Positions 51,325-60,728 of a DNA stretch of 64,000 nt are shown here, one piece after another; the first letter of the stretch is position 1, and every line of letters begins with the position of its first letter. Under the pieces are notes generated by a model that made no database searches, was not told where the DNA came from, and saw nothing but the letters and a program-made list of their open reading frames with translations. The stretch lies in assembly GCF_041429785.1 (NCBI RefSeq), contig NZ_CP163423.1:1364001-1428000 (forward strand). The letters run 5' to 3'. The translations under genes and the position numbers were made by a program. The DNA is from Fretibacter rubidus. GTDB lineage: Bacteria; Pseudomonadota; Alphaproteobacteria; Caulobacterales; Maricaulaceae.

Positions 51325-53844
51325 ATGAGCGTTTTCAAACAAAATTATAAATCAGGTTTAACAGCATCCGTCGCCATTATCGGCGCTATGCTTATGGCTG
51401 ATGCGGCCATAGCGCAGGTTAATGAAGACGACGAAATTATTGTAACAGCGCGTCGTCAAGCAGAGACGCTTATTGAAGTTCCCGTTGCGGTTGCAGCCTT
51501 CAATGAGGCTGCCATTGAAGATCTTGGCCTTCGCAGTGTCGATGATGTTGCGCGCCATACGGCTGGTTTTTCATTCTCCCAAGCGTTTGGTCGGACCACT
51601 GAGCGCCCTGTTATTCGTGGTGCAGCAAATATTTTGGCGGGTGTACAATTCGGTGTTGAATCAGGGGCCGCATATTTCATTGACGGAGTTTATTATTCGG
51701 GTGATCTGCAAGCGCTTGATACACGCGGATTAGAACGTGTTGAGGTTATTAAAGGCGCGCAATCTGCGCTATACGGGCGTAATACTTACTCTGGTGCCGT
51801 AAACTTTATTACGAAACGTCCAAGCAAAGATGGCTTTGAAGGCTCTGCCGAGGCGTTAGTGGCAGAAGACGGCGAAGTCGAAGTCTATGGCCGTATTTCA
51901 AATTCACTGGCGGATAATCGTCTTGGGTTTTCTTTGTCGGGTCGGTATTATGAATACGGCGGTGACAGCGCATGGATAAACGCCGACGGCGGTGAACAGC
52001 TTGGTAAAGAGCAAACATTGTCATTTAACGCCGTTGTTGATGCCGACTTTAGTGATAATTTCTCTGTGTTGGCACGGCTTGGTTATGTCGAAGACCGTGA
52101 CGGCGCACGCCCGTTTAGTTTAGTCGGTGCCGAAAATAATAACTGCTTTCCAGGTTACAGGTCAGGCGCTTATTACAATCCCAACCACTTAAGTTTTTTG
52201 AACCCACCGTTTGCAGGTATCTTTCCAGACTCAGTCACAACAGACAGCACATTCCAGTATTTTTGTGGCAATCTTAGCCAATTTGAAGATCAAGCCCCCG
52301 CCCAAACGTTATCAAGCGGGCCAATTCAAGGCGTTATTCGTGATATGACGTTCGGTACGCTTAAGGCCGACTATGACCTAGACAATGGCTATACGGTCAT
52401 GGCGCAGGCTGGCTTCCGTGCACAAGACATTATCGCCGGGTCGGATTCTACACATCAGGTTGGAACGATGAACTTCTTCCCAATCAGCCCGTTCTTCTCT
52501 ATCCCGCAGGCTGATGGTTTGTTCTATAATGCGGCTCTGTCAGAGAGCTTTGATTATTCTGGTGAATTGCGTGTGGCATCCCCAGCAGAGGCCCGCGTAC
52601 GATGGTCAGCGGGTGGTTTTTATTACAAAAGCGAAGACGACCGCTTTAGCGTCAGCTTTGCCAATACGGCTCCAGATTTTATCGGCGGCCTTGGCGACAC
52701 GCTAACTGTTGAGAACAAAGCCATCTTTGCTACATTGGATTTCGACGTTACAGAGCAGCTGTCCTTGTCTTTTGAGGCGCGTTATCAAGAGGAAGAAAAA
52801 GGCCTTATTGACAGAGCAGAAAGTGTCATAACTTATGACGAGGTTGCGAAATCGTCTGATTTTATTCCAAAGGCAATCATTAGCTATGACATGGCGAATG
52901 GCGCATCACTTTACGGTAGCTACGCCCATGGTGTTAAACCCGGCGGTATTAATGGCCCGATTGGTATTCCAACCAATAACGAAAGCTATCTACCCGAAGA
53001 AAGTGATAGTTTTGAAATCGGATTTAAAACGCGCACTGGGGATGGCAAAGGCCAGATTACACTGGCGGCGTTCTTTAATGATATTTCACAATATCAACTG
53101 ACGACGCCTGTGGCCGTGGCAGGGTCTACAGCTGTAAATTCCGTGGCGACCAACCAGGGTAATGCTGAGATTATGGGCTTTGAATTTGAAGGGTTCTATG
53201 ACCTGACAGATAATCTGACCCTTGGCGGTACTTATGCTTATACCGATGCGGAATTCACATCGGGCTGTGATGACTTCCAGTTCACGCTTAATTCGGGTGG
53301 TTATCTGATCTCGCCATTTGATCAAAGCAACCCGCCGAGTGTTGGGACAATTCGCGGCTCTGCGGACCCAAATAACCCAACATTTGATCCTGATGGCTTA
53401 TTCACGGGCAATTTAAGCTGTTCGATTGCTGGTAACAAAATTCCAATGACGTCAGAGCATCAGGCGAGCATTTATTCACGCTTTGAAATGCCCGTGAACG
53501 ACACAATGAATTTCTTTACAAATGCAGATTTGACCTATGAAAGCTCTAAGTTCATTCAAGTTCATAACGGCATGGAAACTGGCGGCGCGACATTGTTGGG
53601 AGCTCAGATTGGTGTGAAATTTGATAGTGGCTTACGGATGGAAATTTTTGGTCGCAACATCTTAAACGAACGTACACCTCCGATTGCGACACGTTGGTTT
53701 GACTTCTTTGAAGGCTTTAGCACTATCAGTGCGTCTACGCCTGGCGCCACGTCGGTTGACCGTAACCCAACTGGACCGCGCGGCACGTTTATTTCCTACC
53801 GCCGCGGTAGCCAGTTTGGCGTCCGTGTAAAAGCGGACTTCTAA
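51325..53844 (+). CDS. TonB-dependent outer-membrane receptor (first)
   Basis: 839 aa from the ATG at 51325, with GGGGA before it. Signal peptide ending near ADAAIAQ, TonB-box region DDEIIVTARRQ, plug domain (VPVAVAAFNEAAIEDLG, VIRGAANILAG, LERVEVIKGAQSALYGRNTYSGAVNFITKRPS), then a beta barrel with repeated aromatic strands and a C-terminal GVRVKADF strand ending in Phe. Such receptors import large or lipophilic molecules as well as siderophores; the gene context is catabolic, without iron genes, so it probably brings in the island substrate. Confidence 0.93.
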   Translation: MSVFKQNYKSGLTASVAIIGAMLMADAAIAQVNEDDEIIVTARRQAETLIEVPVAVAAFNEAAIEDLGLRSVDDVARHTAGFSFSQAFGRTTERPVIRGAANILAGVQFGVESGAAYFIDGVYYSGDLQALDTRGLERVEVIKGAQSALYGRNTYSGAVNFITKRPSKDGFEGSAEALVAEDGEVEVYGRISNSLADNRLGFSLSGRYYEYGGDSAWINADGGEQLGKEQTLSFNAVVDADFSDNFSVLARLGYVEDRDGARPFSLVGAENNNCFPGYRSGAYYNPNHLSFLNPPFAGIFPDSVTTDSTFQYFCGNLSQFEDQAPAQTLSSGPIQGVIRDMTFGTLKADYDLDNGYTVMAQAGFRAQDIIAGSDSTHQVGTMNFFPISPFFSIPQADGLFYNAALSESFDYSGELRVASPAEARVRWSAGGFYYKSEDDRFSVSFANTAPDFIGGLGDTLTVENKAIFATLDFDVTEQLSLSFEARYQEEEKGLIDRAESVITYDEVAKSSDFIPKAIISYDMANGASLYGSYAHGVKPGGINGPIGIPTNNESYLPEESDSFEIGFKTRTGDGKGQITLAAFFNDISQYQLTTPVAVAGSTAVNSVATNQGNAEIMGFEFEGFYDLTDNLTLGGTYAYTDAEFTSGCDDFQFTLNSGGYLISPFDQSNPPSVGTIRGSADPNNPTFDPDGLFTGNLSCSIAGNKIPMTSEHQASIYSRFEMPVNDTMNFFTNADLTYESSKFIQVHNGMETGGATLLGAQIGVKFDSGLRMEIFGRNILNERTPPIATRWFDFFEGFSTISASTPGATSVDRNPTGPRGTFISYRRGSQFGVRVKADF

Positions 53845-53864
53845 GGCGAGAAAAATACTTCCCT

Positions 53865-53893
53865 AAGCCCGGCGTTTTGCGTCGGGCTTTTTT
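53865..53893 (+). terminator. Rho-independent terminator of the first TonB receptor
   Basis: AGCCCGGCG (53866-53874) pairs with CGTCGGGCT (53880-53888; one G-U pair) around TTTTG and is followed by a run of T residues. The next gene starts 18 bases later, so partial read-through is possible. Confidence 0.85.
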
Positions 53894-53910
53894 GTAAAAG
53901 GATGAAGAAC

Positions 53911-54534
53911 ATGAAAGCAATTTTGAAATTTGGAGCAACCACTTTCTTCGCGGTTTTATTATCGTCTTGTGGTGCAAATGCGCCTGACAAGGACGCAGCT
54001 AATGATACAACAACCTCGATTGCGGCCCCAGATGCGGCAATGCAGAAATTTCCGACAGACCTTCGCCGTACTTCGCTAATCGTGTCTAGCATTGACGAAA
54101 GCCTCAAGCTCTACCGCGATGTTTTGGGTTTTCAGGTTAATTACGATACTGAAGTTACAATGAGCGGGAAGTCTTTGCCCGCTGGCGAACCAGGGGCCAA
54201 AGCCCGCCTCGTGTTACTCAGCACCAATGATAGTTGGGTCGGCTGGATTGGTATGCTGGAGTGGTTAGACCCAAAATTGGAAACACCAAGCGAACCTCGC
54301 CGTCGTCTTGGTATTGGGGATGCGGTCTTAGTATTTAATACTGAAAACGTTGATGAACATTGTGCTGCGGCTGCGAAATTGGAAGGTATCCATATGACGA
54401 ACCCCGGCAGCGAAACAACCTATCCAGGACGTAACGGCGCACCGCCCATTGTTGTGCGTACATGTTACCTATTTGACCGTGACGGATACTTTATGGAACT
54501 GAATAAGATACTTGACCGTGAAAGCTACCAATAA
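53911..54534 (+). CDS. VOC-fold lipoprotein
   Basis: 207 aa from the ATG at 53911 (AAAGGA eight bases upstream; an ATG at 53902 is within that site). A signal peptide ends in the lipobox LLSSC, so the protein is probably lipid-anchored in the periplasm. The mature part is a VOC protein: DLRRTSLIVSSIDESLKLYRDVLGFQVNY, WIGMLEWLDP, and a C-terminal YLFDRDGYFMELNK. Exported VOC proteins are uncommon. The VOC gene at 45369 has the same pattern. It may bind or convert a substrate just after TonB import. Confidence 0.83.
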   Translation: MKAILKFGATTFFAVLLSSCGANAPDKDAANDTTTSIAAPDAAMQKFPTDLRRTSLIVSSIDESLKLYRDVLGFQVNYDTEVTMSGKSLPAGEPGAKARLVLLSTNDSWVGWIGMLEWLDPKLETPSEPRRRLGIGDAVLVFNTENVDEHCAAAAKLEGIHMTNPGSETTYPGRNGAPPIVVRTCYLFDRDGYFMELNKILDRESYQ

Positions 54535-54541
54535 GGTGATT

Positions 54542-55174
54542 ATGCGCCTAACAGCTCTTCTTATCGCGTCATCAGTATTGTCATCTTGCGCGGGTATGTC
54601 TGACAACAATACGCCGTCAACATCAGAGCAATTTGCAGTAATTTTTGATAAGACTTTTGAGACAGCAAAAGATAGCGATGGATCCATTATTCGAGACAGA
54701 CGAATGCGTATAAAATCCGACGCTTTAACGGGCGTGTGGTTCTATAGCCAAATGAATACGGGCGAGGATTTTAAACTCTATCGTCAACGCGTCTATAATT
54801 TCGTCGAACGTGATGACGGGCAGGGGTTGGTGCAAAAGGCTTATGGTCTTAACGACCCTGAACGTTATGCAGATGTCTGGGAGCGGCCTGAATTGCTTGC
54901 TCAACTCACGCAAGACGATTTCAAGCCGACGTTTAATGCTGGGTGTGACCCGCAATGGACACAGGGAAGCAATGGCGACTGGTCAGGGTATGTTGACCCA
55001 CAAACATGCGTTATCGATTCTAAGCGCCGAAATATGCAAATACGCATTGAGTCTGAGAGTTTTTTGTCCGCAGATTTATACCAAACAACAGAGCGTGGTT
55101 ATGACATTGATATGAACTTCTTATGGGGCTCGAAACCGGGTGAAATGAACACGCGATTCGTTACTCAACCCTAG
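54542..55174 (+). CDS. CpcT/CpeT-family lipoprotein
   Basis: 210 aa from the ATG at 54542 (AAGGTG upstream). Signal peptide with lipobox SVLSSC. The mature part follows CpcT/CpeT: GVWFYSQMNTGEDFKLYRQRVYNF, LNDPERYADVWERPELLAQLTQDDFKPTFNAGCDPQW, SGYVDPQTCVID and a final YQTTERGYD. In cyanobacteria these calycin barrels attach bilins to phycobiliproteins. A lipid-anchored copy in a heterotroph next to a TonB receptor suggests a carrier for an imported hydrophobic compound. It is eight bases after the VOC lipoprotein gene. Confidence 0.8.
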   Translation: MRLTALLIASSVLSSCAGMSDNNTPSTSEQFAVIFDKTFETAKDSDGSIIRDRRMRIKSDALTGVWFYSQMNTGEDFKLYRQRVYNFVERDDGQGLVQKAYGLNDPERYADVWERPELLAQLTQDDFKPTFNAGCDPQWTQGSNGDWSGYVDPQTCVIDSKRRNMQIRIESESFLSADLYQTTERGYDIDMNFLWGSKPGEMNTRFVTQP

Positions 55175-55188
55175 TGATTTCGTTAAGC

Positions 55189-55857
55189 CTAAAACGGTTG
55201 TGTCGTACCAATAAAGCCGACAATCACGAGCAAAAGATAGGTCATCCGGACCCAAAACCGCGATTTGTTCATCGTCTTGAGAAGCGGTGCTTCTGTTTCT
55301 TCCGAGGAACCTTTCTCAATCAGGGCCATCAATAATGGTCCAACAGGCTTAAACATCACGTCGATCAGAATAGCGGCGACGAATATCAAGCCAAATAGTA
55401 AGGCCTTACTCGCGAGCCAGTTGGGTTCTAGCGGGGCATTTGTTACTAGCGATAATCCGCCAAGACCTAAATAAAAGGCTGCCAAACCCCACTTCAACAC
55501 CATCTCTATCTTCTTAAGTTTTGTTGCTTTTGGCGTTTGCCCGGCGAGATGCGCCGCCCAGACGAGCCATAACCAGCCTAAGCTCACCGCCCATGCCGCA
55601 ACCACACCCCATAAGGGCACTGCCCAATAACCGCCGGCCGCAACCAATGATATTGTGCTGGCAATCATGAGAGCCCACGCCGTACGCGGCCCCATATCCG
55701 TGATAACCAATAGCTTTAAAATTGTCAGACGTTCCTCAATGGAGTAACTGCGTTTACGGAAGTGATCGCCTAATATGGCTACCCCTAAATCAGCGCCAAG
55801 CCAAAACACAAACAGCAAGATGTGGAAGAAAACAAGGCTGCCATAAAGCGTGATCAT
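55189..55857 (-). CDS. Integral membrane protein of unknown function
   Basis: 222 aa with about six hydrophobic segments (ITLYGSLVFFHILLFVFWLGADL, MIASTISLVAAGGYWAV, AFYLGLGGLSLV, LLFGLIFVAAILIDVMF, YLLLVIVGFIG). The first segment has an early His in the membrane, like CopD/DUF2269-type proteins, so haem or quinone interaction is conceivable. Family not certain. It is the last gene of the second leftward operon, overlapping the gene at 55854 by four bases. Confidence 0.7.
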   Translation of the reverse strand: MITLYGSLVFFHILLFVFWLGADLGVAILGDHFRKRSYSIEERLTILKLLVITDMGPRTAWALMIASTISLVAAGGYWAVPLWGVVAAWAVSLGWLWLVWAAHLAGQTPKATKLKKIEMVLKWGLAAFYLGLGGLSLVTNAPLEPNWLASKALLFGLIFVAAILIDVMFKPVGPLLMALIEKGSSEETEAPLLKTMNKSRFWVRMTYLLLVIVGFIGTTQPF

Positions 55858-56573
55858 CGGGACAGTTCCACTAATTCATAATGCGTCATCATATAGCCGT
55901 CCACGCCGCCACGCAGGAAGATGCCGTCTTCATCATTGGTCGTCCACATAACATAGGGCGGATGCTCTTCGGGTAGACCTTCGGCTGTATCGACAACCTC
56001 AAACCGTCTTGCTTCAAACGTGCCCGCGCCAACTGTAATGGTCTCATTGCCTGTATAGATTAAGCCAAATGATAGCGGGAAGAGCTCTGGTCCTGTTGCG
56101 CCGCGGTGATCAGGGGAACTCATCATTACATTGGCAATGCGGCGCTTTCCAGGCTCGCAGCCCAGCGGGAAGAACTTACCCAGGAAGCCGTCATTAACAA
56201 TGGCGTGATTGCCAAACCATGTTGCGGGCGTGTCTAAGGGCATTGCCTCGGACGCCCGACCTGTTTTGACGTTATAGACTTCAAGCTCGCACGCGCTGTC
56301 CGTGAAATAAAACCAACCTGAGCCTTCAAATTTGCCCCCAATCGTCAATCGGGATGCACCGTCGCGGGGCTTCATCGTTTGGGTATCAAAACAGCTCGTA
56401 ATATCACGGATGACATCTGGCGCATCGTCAATTTCACAATGCGCATGGAGGACAGAGGTGCCGTCACTTTGTTGGGTCAGGGTGAAAAACTCTCGTCCAC
56501 GCTCTTGATTCATCCGGTCAGGCTTTTTGGATGTGTAAGCTATCGTACCGCGTATGGTCCTATGGTTTGTCAT
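55854..56573 (-). CDS. Beta-rich protein of unknown function
   Basis: 239 aa, no signal peptide, no membrane segment. Many alternating beta-type stretches (SVLHAHCEIDD, SRLTIGGKFEGSGWFYFTDSACELEVYN, LFPLSFGLIYTGNETITVGAGTFEARRFEVVDT). It resembles a lipocalin/DUF-type barrel in style, but I cannot place it in a family. In the second leftward operon, between the membrane protein and an MDR reductase gene. Ligand binding is a plausible guess only. Confidence 0.6.
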   Translation of the reverse strand: MTNHRTIRGTIAYTSKKPDRMNQERGREFFTLTQQSDGTSVLHAHCEIDDAPDVIRDITSCFDTQTMKPRDGASRLTIGGKFEGSGWFYFTDSACELEVYNVKTGRASEAMPLDTPATWFGNHAIVNDGFLGKFFPLGCEPGKRRIANVMMSSPDHRGATGPELFPLSFGLIYTGNETITVGAGTFEARRFEVVDTAEGLPEEHPPYVMWTTNDEDGIFLRGGVDGYMMTHYELVELSR

Positions 56574-56582
56574 TATAGCCCC

Positions 56583-57575
56583 CTAAAGCGCGACAATACA
56601 TTTGCCGACATTTTTGCCAGTCATCAGTTTTTCCATAAGCGCGCCCGCGTTATCTAAACCCTCAACACGGTCCTCAGTAATTGTCACTTTGCCAGATTTA
56701 ACCCAAGGCGCGACTTCGGCGCGAAATTCTTCCCAGCGGGGATAAAAGTCATAGACAACAAGGCCGTGGACAGTTGCCCGCTTGCCAACAATTGGCCCGA
56801 TGAGAGTCATGGCAGGTTCAGAACTGTGGTAGTGGGCAGCCAAACCGCAAAGCACGACACGGCCGTAAAGATTGAGGTTTTGCATGGCAAAAGCCAATTG
56901 GTCTGCGCCGACATTCTCGTAATGGACTGATACGCCGTCTGGAACGGCAGCTTTGTAATCATCTTTCCAATTTTTTGATTTGTAATCAACGCAAGCGTCA
57001 AAGCCGTAAACGTCCTGGACCATTTTGCATTTCTCTGGCCCGCCCGCGATGCCAATCACGGTCTTCGCGCCTCTCATACGCGCGATTTGTCCTGCCGTAC
57101 CGCCTACAGGGCCAGCTGCAGCATTGACCGCGAAAACATCACCGTCATGAACACGGGCAAGCTGCGTGACGCCAGACCATGCAGTTAACCCAGGCATACC
57201 TAGAACGCCGGCATAGGTGCTTAGGGGGGCTGCTTTGGCGTCTACCACAGTAAATTCATTATCAAAAAACGTGTTAAACTCGGCCCACCATCCATCTGTT
57301 GCGTGGATGTGGTCGCCTTTTTTGACTTTGGGTGTATCGCTTTCAATAACTTCGCCGACGATGCCGCTGGGAATTTTCCCTTTCATGGGTATCGGTGGTT
57401 TTTGGTGCATATGCCCTTTATTCAGCAGATGGCCAACATAGGGATCAATAGAAATGAATTTGACCTTCACCAACACGCCGCCGTCGGGGCATTCGGGTCT
57501 AGCAACATCTATGGCCGTGAAATCCTTGGCTTTTGGAGCGGACTCAATACTATGTTTTAGGACGATTTGTTTCAT
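56583..57575 (-). CDS. NADP-dependent MDR oxidoreductase, second copy
   Basis: 330 aa medium-chain reductase. FAVNAAAGPVGGTAGQIARMRGAKTVIGIAGGPEKC is the NADPH loop; VDYKSKNWKDDYKAAVPDGVSVHYENVGADQL and GRVVLCGLAAHY follow. It is a paralog of the protein at 44356 and belongs to the alkenal/enone reductase group without zinc. The pair of reductases suggests two double-bond reductions or two related substrates. One base separates it from the VOC gene. Confidence 0.9.
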   Translation of the reverse strand: MKQIVLKHSIESAPKAKDFTAIDVARPECPDGGVLVKVKFISIDPYVGHLLNKGHMHQKPPIPMKGKIPSGIVGEVIESDTPKVKKGDHIHATDGWWAEFNTFFDNEFTVVDAKAAPLSTYAGVLGMPGLTAWSGVTQLARVHDGDVFAVNAAAGPVGGTAGQIARMRGAKTVIGIAGGPEKCKMVQDVYGFDACVDYKSKNWKDDYKAAVPDGVSVHYENVGADQLAFAMQNLNLYGRVVLCGLAAHYHSSEPAMTLIGPIVGKRATVHGLVVYDFYPRWEEFRAEVAPWVKSGKVTITEDRVEGLDNAGALMEKLMTGKNVGKCIVAL

Positions 57576-58469
57576 TTAAGCCTCTATCATTTCGATTAAA
57601 GTGCCGTCGGGATCACGGAGCGTGCCAACGCGTTTGCTTTTATACATTATCCCGTCGCGCCGCGTTGGCGGTGTAATCCATAGCCCGTCATTTGCGGCCA
57701 TAACAGCTTCAAAATCAGGATGATGAAAGGACGCAATTGCGGCGCAAGGTGGCAGCATACCGTCATGTGTTGGACGGGTGATTGTGCCGTCGGGATATTG
57801 GTCGATTTCCAAGAAGACGTCGCGTTCATGCTTTAAGGTCGCGATTGTGTGTTTTGTATCCGCGGGCAAATTAAACGCATTGTTGATCATCGAATAAATC
57901 AATTCGATGCTACGGCCTTTTTCAATCAACAAGTGCTTTTGCATCCATGCCCCTGTGGCTTCCATGTCAGAACAGGCAAGGACAAGAATGAATAAGCTGT
58001 CAATCAGGCTTTGAGCGCGGGGAAGATCATATTCTGCAAGGTCATCACGAATTTCAGTCAAATAGACAATCTCATCATCAGGCCCTTGAACTTGCATAGG
58101 AAAAATGGCGGGCAAACCGTCAAGTTCTTTGGGTGGCCCGATAATTTTAAATGGTGAGCGCTCCATGCGTTCATTGACCGTCAGCGTATCTTGATTGCAA
58201 ATTTCAATAGCCGCCCACCCGTAACTGCGCAGGGGCTTATAACTCGGTACCGCGGCTTGTTCAATCAGGCGAATATAGATTTCGCGGTTAGAGGCGGGTT
58301 GTAGCAAGACATAGCGACAGCCCGCCGTTTTAGGTGCGTCCCAACTCTGTGCCAAATCTTTGGTAATTACGCCTTCTTCAACACATCGATAATCGAGCCA
58401 GTCGCAATATAAGGCGCGAGAGGCCGCAATATTTGCAACCGTCAATGTTGTTCCCCGTATGAGATGCAC
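57576..58469 (-). CDS. Two-domain VOC protein
   Basis: 297 aa, two VOC units: LIRGTTLTVANIAASRALYCDWLDYRCVEEG near the start and LIDSLFILVLACSDMEATGAWMQKHL in the middle; the end GTLRDPDGTLIEMIEA carries the usual last-strand Glu. Twice the length of the other VOC proteins here, like extradiol dioxygenases or PhnB-type duplicates. Metal ligands are unclear. It may hold the ring- or bond-cleaving step, but this is not shown. Confidence 0.82.
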   Translation of the reverse strand: MHLIRGTTLTVANIAASRALYCDWLDYRCVEEGVITKDLAQSWDAPKTAGCRYVLLQPASNREIYIRLIEQAAVPSYKPLRSYGWAAIEICNQDTLTVNERMERSPFKIIGPPKELDGLPAIFPMQVQGPDDEIVYLTEIRDDLAEYDLPRAQSLIDSLFILVLACSDMEATGAWMQKHLLIEKGRSIELIYSMINNAFNLPADTKHTIATLKHERDVFLEIDQYPDGTITRPTHDGMLPPCAAIASFHHPDFEAVMAANDGLWITPPTRRDGIMYKSKRVGTLRDPDGTLIEMIEA

Positions 58470-58471
58470 GG

Positions 58472-60055
58472 TTAGTCCAATCCCAAAGCGCCAGAGTTAA
58501 TAACACCGTCGGGGTCAAGACCTGCTTTAATCATTTTAAGAACCTCAAAGGTCTCTGGACTCATGTTCTTCGCATAGGGATATGTGCGCCCGATTTGGAA
58601 ATGCGCTGCGCCGTATTTTGAAAATATATCCAAAATGCCTTGGCGGGCTTGTTTAACGAAATCTGTGGCGTCTGGGTTTGTCTCAAACCGTTTGATCCGT
58701 TTCAGGACCGATGGCTCAACCGTGATTTCGTGGATGGGATGGATTTCCTCGGGCCAGATAAACACAGGTTCTATGAGAAACCCATTGGTTGACAGGGTCG
58801 TGAGCAGATATCCTGTTGTGATTTCATGCGTGTTAAATCCATCTTCCATCGATGCAAATAATGCTTCAATTTCAGCCAAGCATTCGGCACCGTCACCCAT
58901 GCCGACAATGCCGTGTATAGGAACCCAGCGCTCTCCCTGCGGCCCTAAAATATTGTTCAGCGGGCCAAAGGGATTGGCGCGCATAATTTTTGGAATAGAG
59001 TTTTCAATTTCGCTGCCGCCATGACGGACCGCTATGTCTTTCAGGGTTTTCACTTTAGCAGCGACTTCTGCGTCCGAATGCCCTTCGACCATGAAATGCA
59101 CAGAATAGGCGACATTATCCATATAACCGCGTCCAGCCATAGCGACTTTGGCGCCCTCTTTTAGGCCTTTAAGGATACCGCCTTTTTGTTTCGTAATGAC
59201 ATTGGTCAGGCTTTTAACATCGGCGGCAAAACTAGCGCGTTTCATGCGCACGGCCTGCAGATTAGGGTCAAAGCCAAATAACTCACAGGCCAAGCCAAGA
59301 CGCCCCATTTCCATTTGCGACCGCACCCAACCGTCTGATGTATCAAATTCAAAACTTGCGTAACCTTCATGCGCGGGTAGGGGAATTAAGCGAAAGGTAG
59401 CCTCTGCTTTATAGGCCAGCGCGCCAGCATCAGAGAGGAATAATCCTGTTAAATCAGGGCCGTATTGCCGCCAAAAGGGTTTGCCCCTTGGGCTGGCCGC
59501 TGTGCCTGTTTTCACGATTGTGCCGTCAGCTAAGACAACGGTTAGTGAGGTTACGCTGTCGGTCGACGGGCCGTGTGTGCCTGCGCCGAAGAATGCATTG
59601 TTTTGGGAAAGCCCGCCACCAATCGTTGAACTAAACCCCGATAACGGTCCCCAAAACGGCGTACGAAGGCCGAGTGGCTTCAGCGCCTCATAAAGAGCCA
59701 TCCATGTGACCCCAGCTTGAACGGTGACATACATATCGTCAGCGTTGATCTCGAGAATCTTATCCATTTTGGAAAAATCCAAAATACCCGTCTTATCCTT
59801 TGATGGTGTATAACCATTGGTATAGGACATTCCGCCACCGCGCGGATTCAAGCGCACTTTGCCGCGAGAGGCAATCTTCACCGCCTCTGACAATTGCTCT
59901 GTATTATGGGGGCTGATAACAAAGTCTGCGGTTTCACCGACTGACCAAATATCTTGACTGAACAATTCGCGTTTGGCTTTTTCATCAGACAGCCCTGCTG
60001 CTCCCAAAACTTGTGTTAGGCTTTTCATATCATCGTCAGATAAGCGCTTGTTCAT
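58472..60055 (-). CDS. FAD-linked oxidase (vanillyl-alcohol oxidase/GlcD type)
   Basis: 527 aa. N-terminal PCMH-type FAD domain: VISPHNTEQLSEAVKIA, VRLNPRGGGMSYTNGY, VTVQAGVTWMALYEALKPLGLRTPFWGPLSGFSSTIGGGLSQNN, and SVTSLTVVLADGTIVKTG. The C-terminal half ends with KAGLDPDGVINSGALGLD, the usual closing motif. The family oxidises phenolic alcohols, 2-hydroxy acids or sugars. No signal peptide. It probably oxidises an early intermediate. It is the second gene of the leftward operon headed by the DUF3598-like gene. Confidence 0.88.
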   Translation of the reverse strand: MNKRLSDDDMKSLTQVLGAAGLSDEKAKRELFSQDIWSVGETADFVISPHNTEQLSEAVKIASRGKVRLNPRGGGMSYTNGYTPSKDKTGILDFSKMDKILEINADDMYVTVQAGVTWMALYEALKPLGLRTPFWGPLSGFSSTIGGGLSQNNAFFGAGTHGPSTDSVTSLTVVLADGTIVKTGTAASPRGKPFWRQYGPDLTGLFLSDAGALAYKAEATFRLIPLPAHEGYASFEFDTSDGWVRSQMEMGRLGLACELFGFDPNLQAVRMKRASFAADVKSLTNVITKQKGGILKGLKEGAKVAMAGRGYMDNVAYSVHFMVEGHSDAEVAAKVKTLKDIAVRHGGSEIENSIPKIMRANPFGPLNNILGPQGERWVPIHGIVGMGDGAECLAEIEALFASMEDGFNTHEITTGYLLTTLSTNGFLIEPVFIWPEEIHPIHEITVEPSVLKRIKRFETNPDATDFVKQARQGILDIFSKYGAAHFQIGRTYPYAKNMSPETFEVLKMIKAGLDPDGVINSGALGLD

Positions 60056-60127
60056 TGCGGTTCCTCATATCTATGTCGTATTTCATCTAACCTATTGTGA
60101 TTACCGCTTTGTTGACTTTGCGTCTCG

Positions 60128-60586
60128 TCAATCGCTGACCTTCCATTCATCACAAAGCGTGCGTTTAAATAGCGCACCATCTTTAAACCAATGCCATGTT
60201 CGGGATCGTTGCTGTCCCGTAGAGCCCATGGCGATAATCTCAAAAAAATTGGCGCCAGGGTCATCTTTGCGGTCCAAATTTAGCAAAATCAGCCCGTCTT
60301 TAGTTTCCCAAGCAGATCCAGAGAAGGTCTCCAAATCCCACCAAAGCCGCCCGTCCCGATATGTGCCGGGGAGGGTTGCACGGTATTCCCGACCATCATC
60401 CCATGTGAAATGATTGTGTTGAACATAGACGTAGTCACCTGATGAGGGAAACTCACACCGTACGTTCACCGCGTGTTTATCTAATATCTCTGCGTCCCGA
60501 TTTATATGGGTGTAAACGCCTTCCCAGGTGCCTGCGTGTGCACGCATGGCGGGCATATGAGCATGAAAATCATCAAATTGTGTCAT
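60128..60586 (-). CDS. DUF3598-like calycin protein (second paralog)
   Basis: 152 aa from the ATG at 60586, chosen because it aligns with the start of the first paralog; a TTG at 60652 in the same frame would add 22 residues. GTWEGVYTHINRDAE, CEFPSSGDYVYVQHNHFTWDDGRE, TYRDGRLWWDLE and SRTWHWFKDGALFKRTLCDEWKVSD line up closely with the protein at 39049. Calycin-like barrel, no signal peptide. It heads the second leftward operon and is divergent from a TonB receptor. Function unknown. Confidence 0.72.
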   Translation of the reverse strand: MTQFDDFHAHMPAMRAHAGTWEGVYTHINRDAEILDKHAVNVRCEFPSSGDYVYVQHNHFTWDDGREYRATLPGTYRDGRLWWDLETFSGSAWETKDGLILLNLDRKDDPGANFFEIIAMGSTGQQRSRTWHWFKDGALFKRTLCDEWKVSD

Positions 60587-60619
60587 ATTTGCATCATGAT
60601 TTTCGACGCAGAGTTTCGT

Positions 60620-60633
60620 TTGTTTCAAATCAA
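60620..60633. promoter_or_regulatory. Weak Crp/Fnr-like box, DUF3598/TonB divergent region
   Basis: TTGTTTCAAATCAA matches TTGA-N6-TCAA in seven of eight fixed bases, but the left half is off at its last base and the interval is A/T-rich. Tentative. Confidence 0.3.
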
Positions 60634-60728
60634 AGTCTGATTTTTTTTCCAAGACAGATTTAGATTATCAACAAAACAGTTCTATCAAGAGAACGCGAGG
60701 GACCACAAACGCGCAACGGGAGGCCCAC

